From: Verrucomicrobiales bacterium
GTDB lineage: Bacteria > Verrucomicrobiota > Verrucomicrobiia > Verrucomicrobiales > Verrucomicrobiaceae
Assembly: GCA_003453085.1 (NCBI GenBank)
Contig: DMMK01000620.1
Location: 1-6,527 of the forward strand
Direction: 5' to 3'
DNA: 6,527 nucleotides
Shown: positions 6,180-6,527 of the stretch, piece by piece
Layout of the letters: each line of letters opens with the position of its first letter
How positions within the stretch are numbered: the stretch's first letter is position 1
Notes under the pieces: model-generated
The model's database searches: none
Seen by the model: the letters and a program-made list of their open reading frames with translations, nothing else
What the model was told of the DNA's origin: nothing
Made by a program: the position numbers and the translations under genes

Positions 6180-6527
6180 ATGGTTATCCCCCGCATTCAC
6201 CGCACTGCCTCGTGGTCCGCACTCGCTGCGTCCCTGCTGACTTTCTCGCTCCAGGCCAATGATTGGTCCAACTGGCGCGGCCCCCTTCAAAACGGCGTGA
6301 GCCTGGAACATTACACCGGAGCAGGCAAATTGCCCGATTCTGCCGCCTGGACCTACGACGCCCGCAGCCGTGGCACGCCGGTGATCGTGGACGGCAAGGT
6401 GATCCTTTGGGGTTATCGAGGCGAAACGAGTGATTTGGTCGAACTTTTGACCGTTTTGGATGCCAAAACTGGCAAAAAGCTCTGGGAAGTGGAAATTTCC
6501 GACTACCTCAGCGATTCCATCTACAAC
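6180..6527 (+). CDS. Secreted PQQ-like beta-propeller repeat protein, N-terminal part only
   Basis: This open frame runs off the right edge; 116 residues are visible. Residues 1-26 look like a signal peptide: basic start MVIPRIHR, hydrophobic core ASWSALAASLLTFSL, and likely cleavage after LQA. The mature start NDWSNWRGPLQNGVS (27-41) is the usual opening of PQQ-like/BamB-like propeller proteins of this phylum ('DWxxWRGPxxxG'). Blades follow with GTPVIVDGKVIL (66-76) and LTVLDAKTGKKLWEVEI (90-106), the latter being the classic 'LDAxTGKxLWE' repeat. Most such proteins lack a proven cofactor, so true PQQ binding or enzyme activity cannot be claimed. AGGA (6167-6170) lies nine bases before ATG 6180 and supports this start, while an upstream in-frame ATG (6039) has a GGAGGA site. 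The gene has its own promoter region and is separated from the GTPase gene by terminators. Confidence 0.85.
   Translation, partial: MVIPRIHRTASWSALAASLLTFSLQANDWSNWRGPLQNGVSLEHYTGAGKLPDSAAWTYDARSRGTPVIVDGKVILWGYRGETSDLVELLTVLDAKTGKKLWEVEISDYLSDSIYN

Noticed and set aside
1..6527. CRISPR arrays, insertion sequences, tRNA or rRNA genes, and defence systems
   Set aside because: No regularly spaced repeats, transposase frame, terminal inverted repeats, tRNA cloverleaf or rRNA-like sequence was seen on either strand.

Overview
The window looks like chromosomal DNA of a Verrucomicrobia-type member of the PVC group (Prosthecobacter/Verrucomicrobium-like). The reasons are a large secreted 'PVC-type' propeller/HEAT/CxxCH cytochrome c protein, a secreted LamG-fold partner, a start of a secreted PQQ-type propeller protein, high coding GC, and weak or absent Shine-Dalgarno sites before several genes. 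The taxon is inferred from gene families only; there is no rRNA or other marker here.

Layout. On the minus strand, a probable two-gene unit reads leftward from about 4007: a 990-aa secreted haem protein (1035..4007), then a LamG-domain secreted protein (67..957). The LamG frame meets an amber TAG at 67-69, yet the same frame stays open and protein-like to the window edge. The TAG seems to cut through a beta-sandwich domain, so this gene may be broken, recoded or mis-sequenced. On the plus strand, divergent from the haem gene, is a 488-aa GTPase of the DUF3482 type (4138..5604), with a plausible extended -10 promoter at 4052-4080. A strong 12-bp hairpin follows it. Next comes about 570 bases without a confident gene (5605..6179). 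This holds several stem-loops, a short hairpin with a T6 tract, an AT-rich promoter-like stretch, a near match to the LexA-type motif TGTTC-N4-GAACA, and an 18-bp palindrome. The last gene (6180 onward, possibly from 6039) is the start of a secreted PQQ-like beta-propeller protein that runs off the right edge.

Functionally, the minus-strand pair and the right-hand propeller protein are envelope or periplasmic proteins. Such families are greatly expanded in Planctomycetes and Verrucomicrobia, and their substrates are mostly unknown. The GTPase is probably an unrelated membrane-associated housekeeping or stress protein. No mobile element, CRISPR array, tRNA or rRNA was seen. I do not see a clear new multi-gene system. 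The best leads are the in-frame amber codon, the structured intergenic region with a possible small RNA, and the LexA-like operator.
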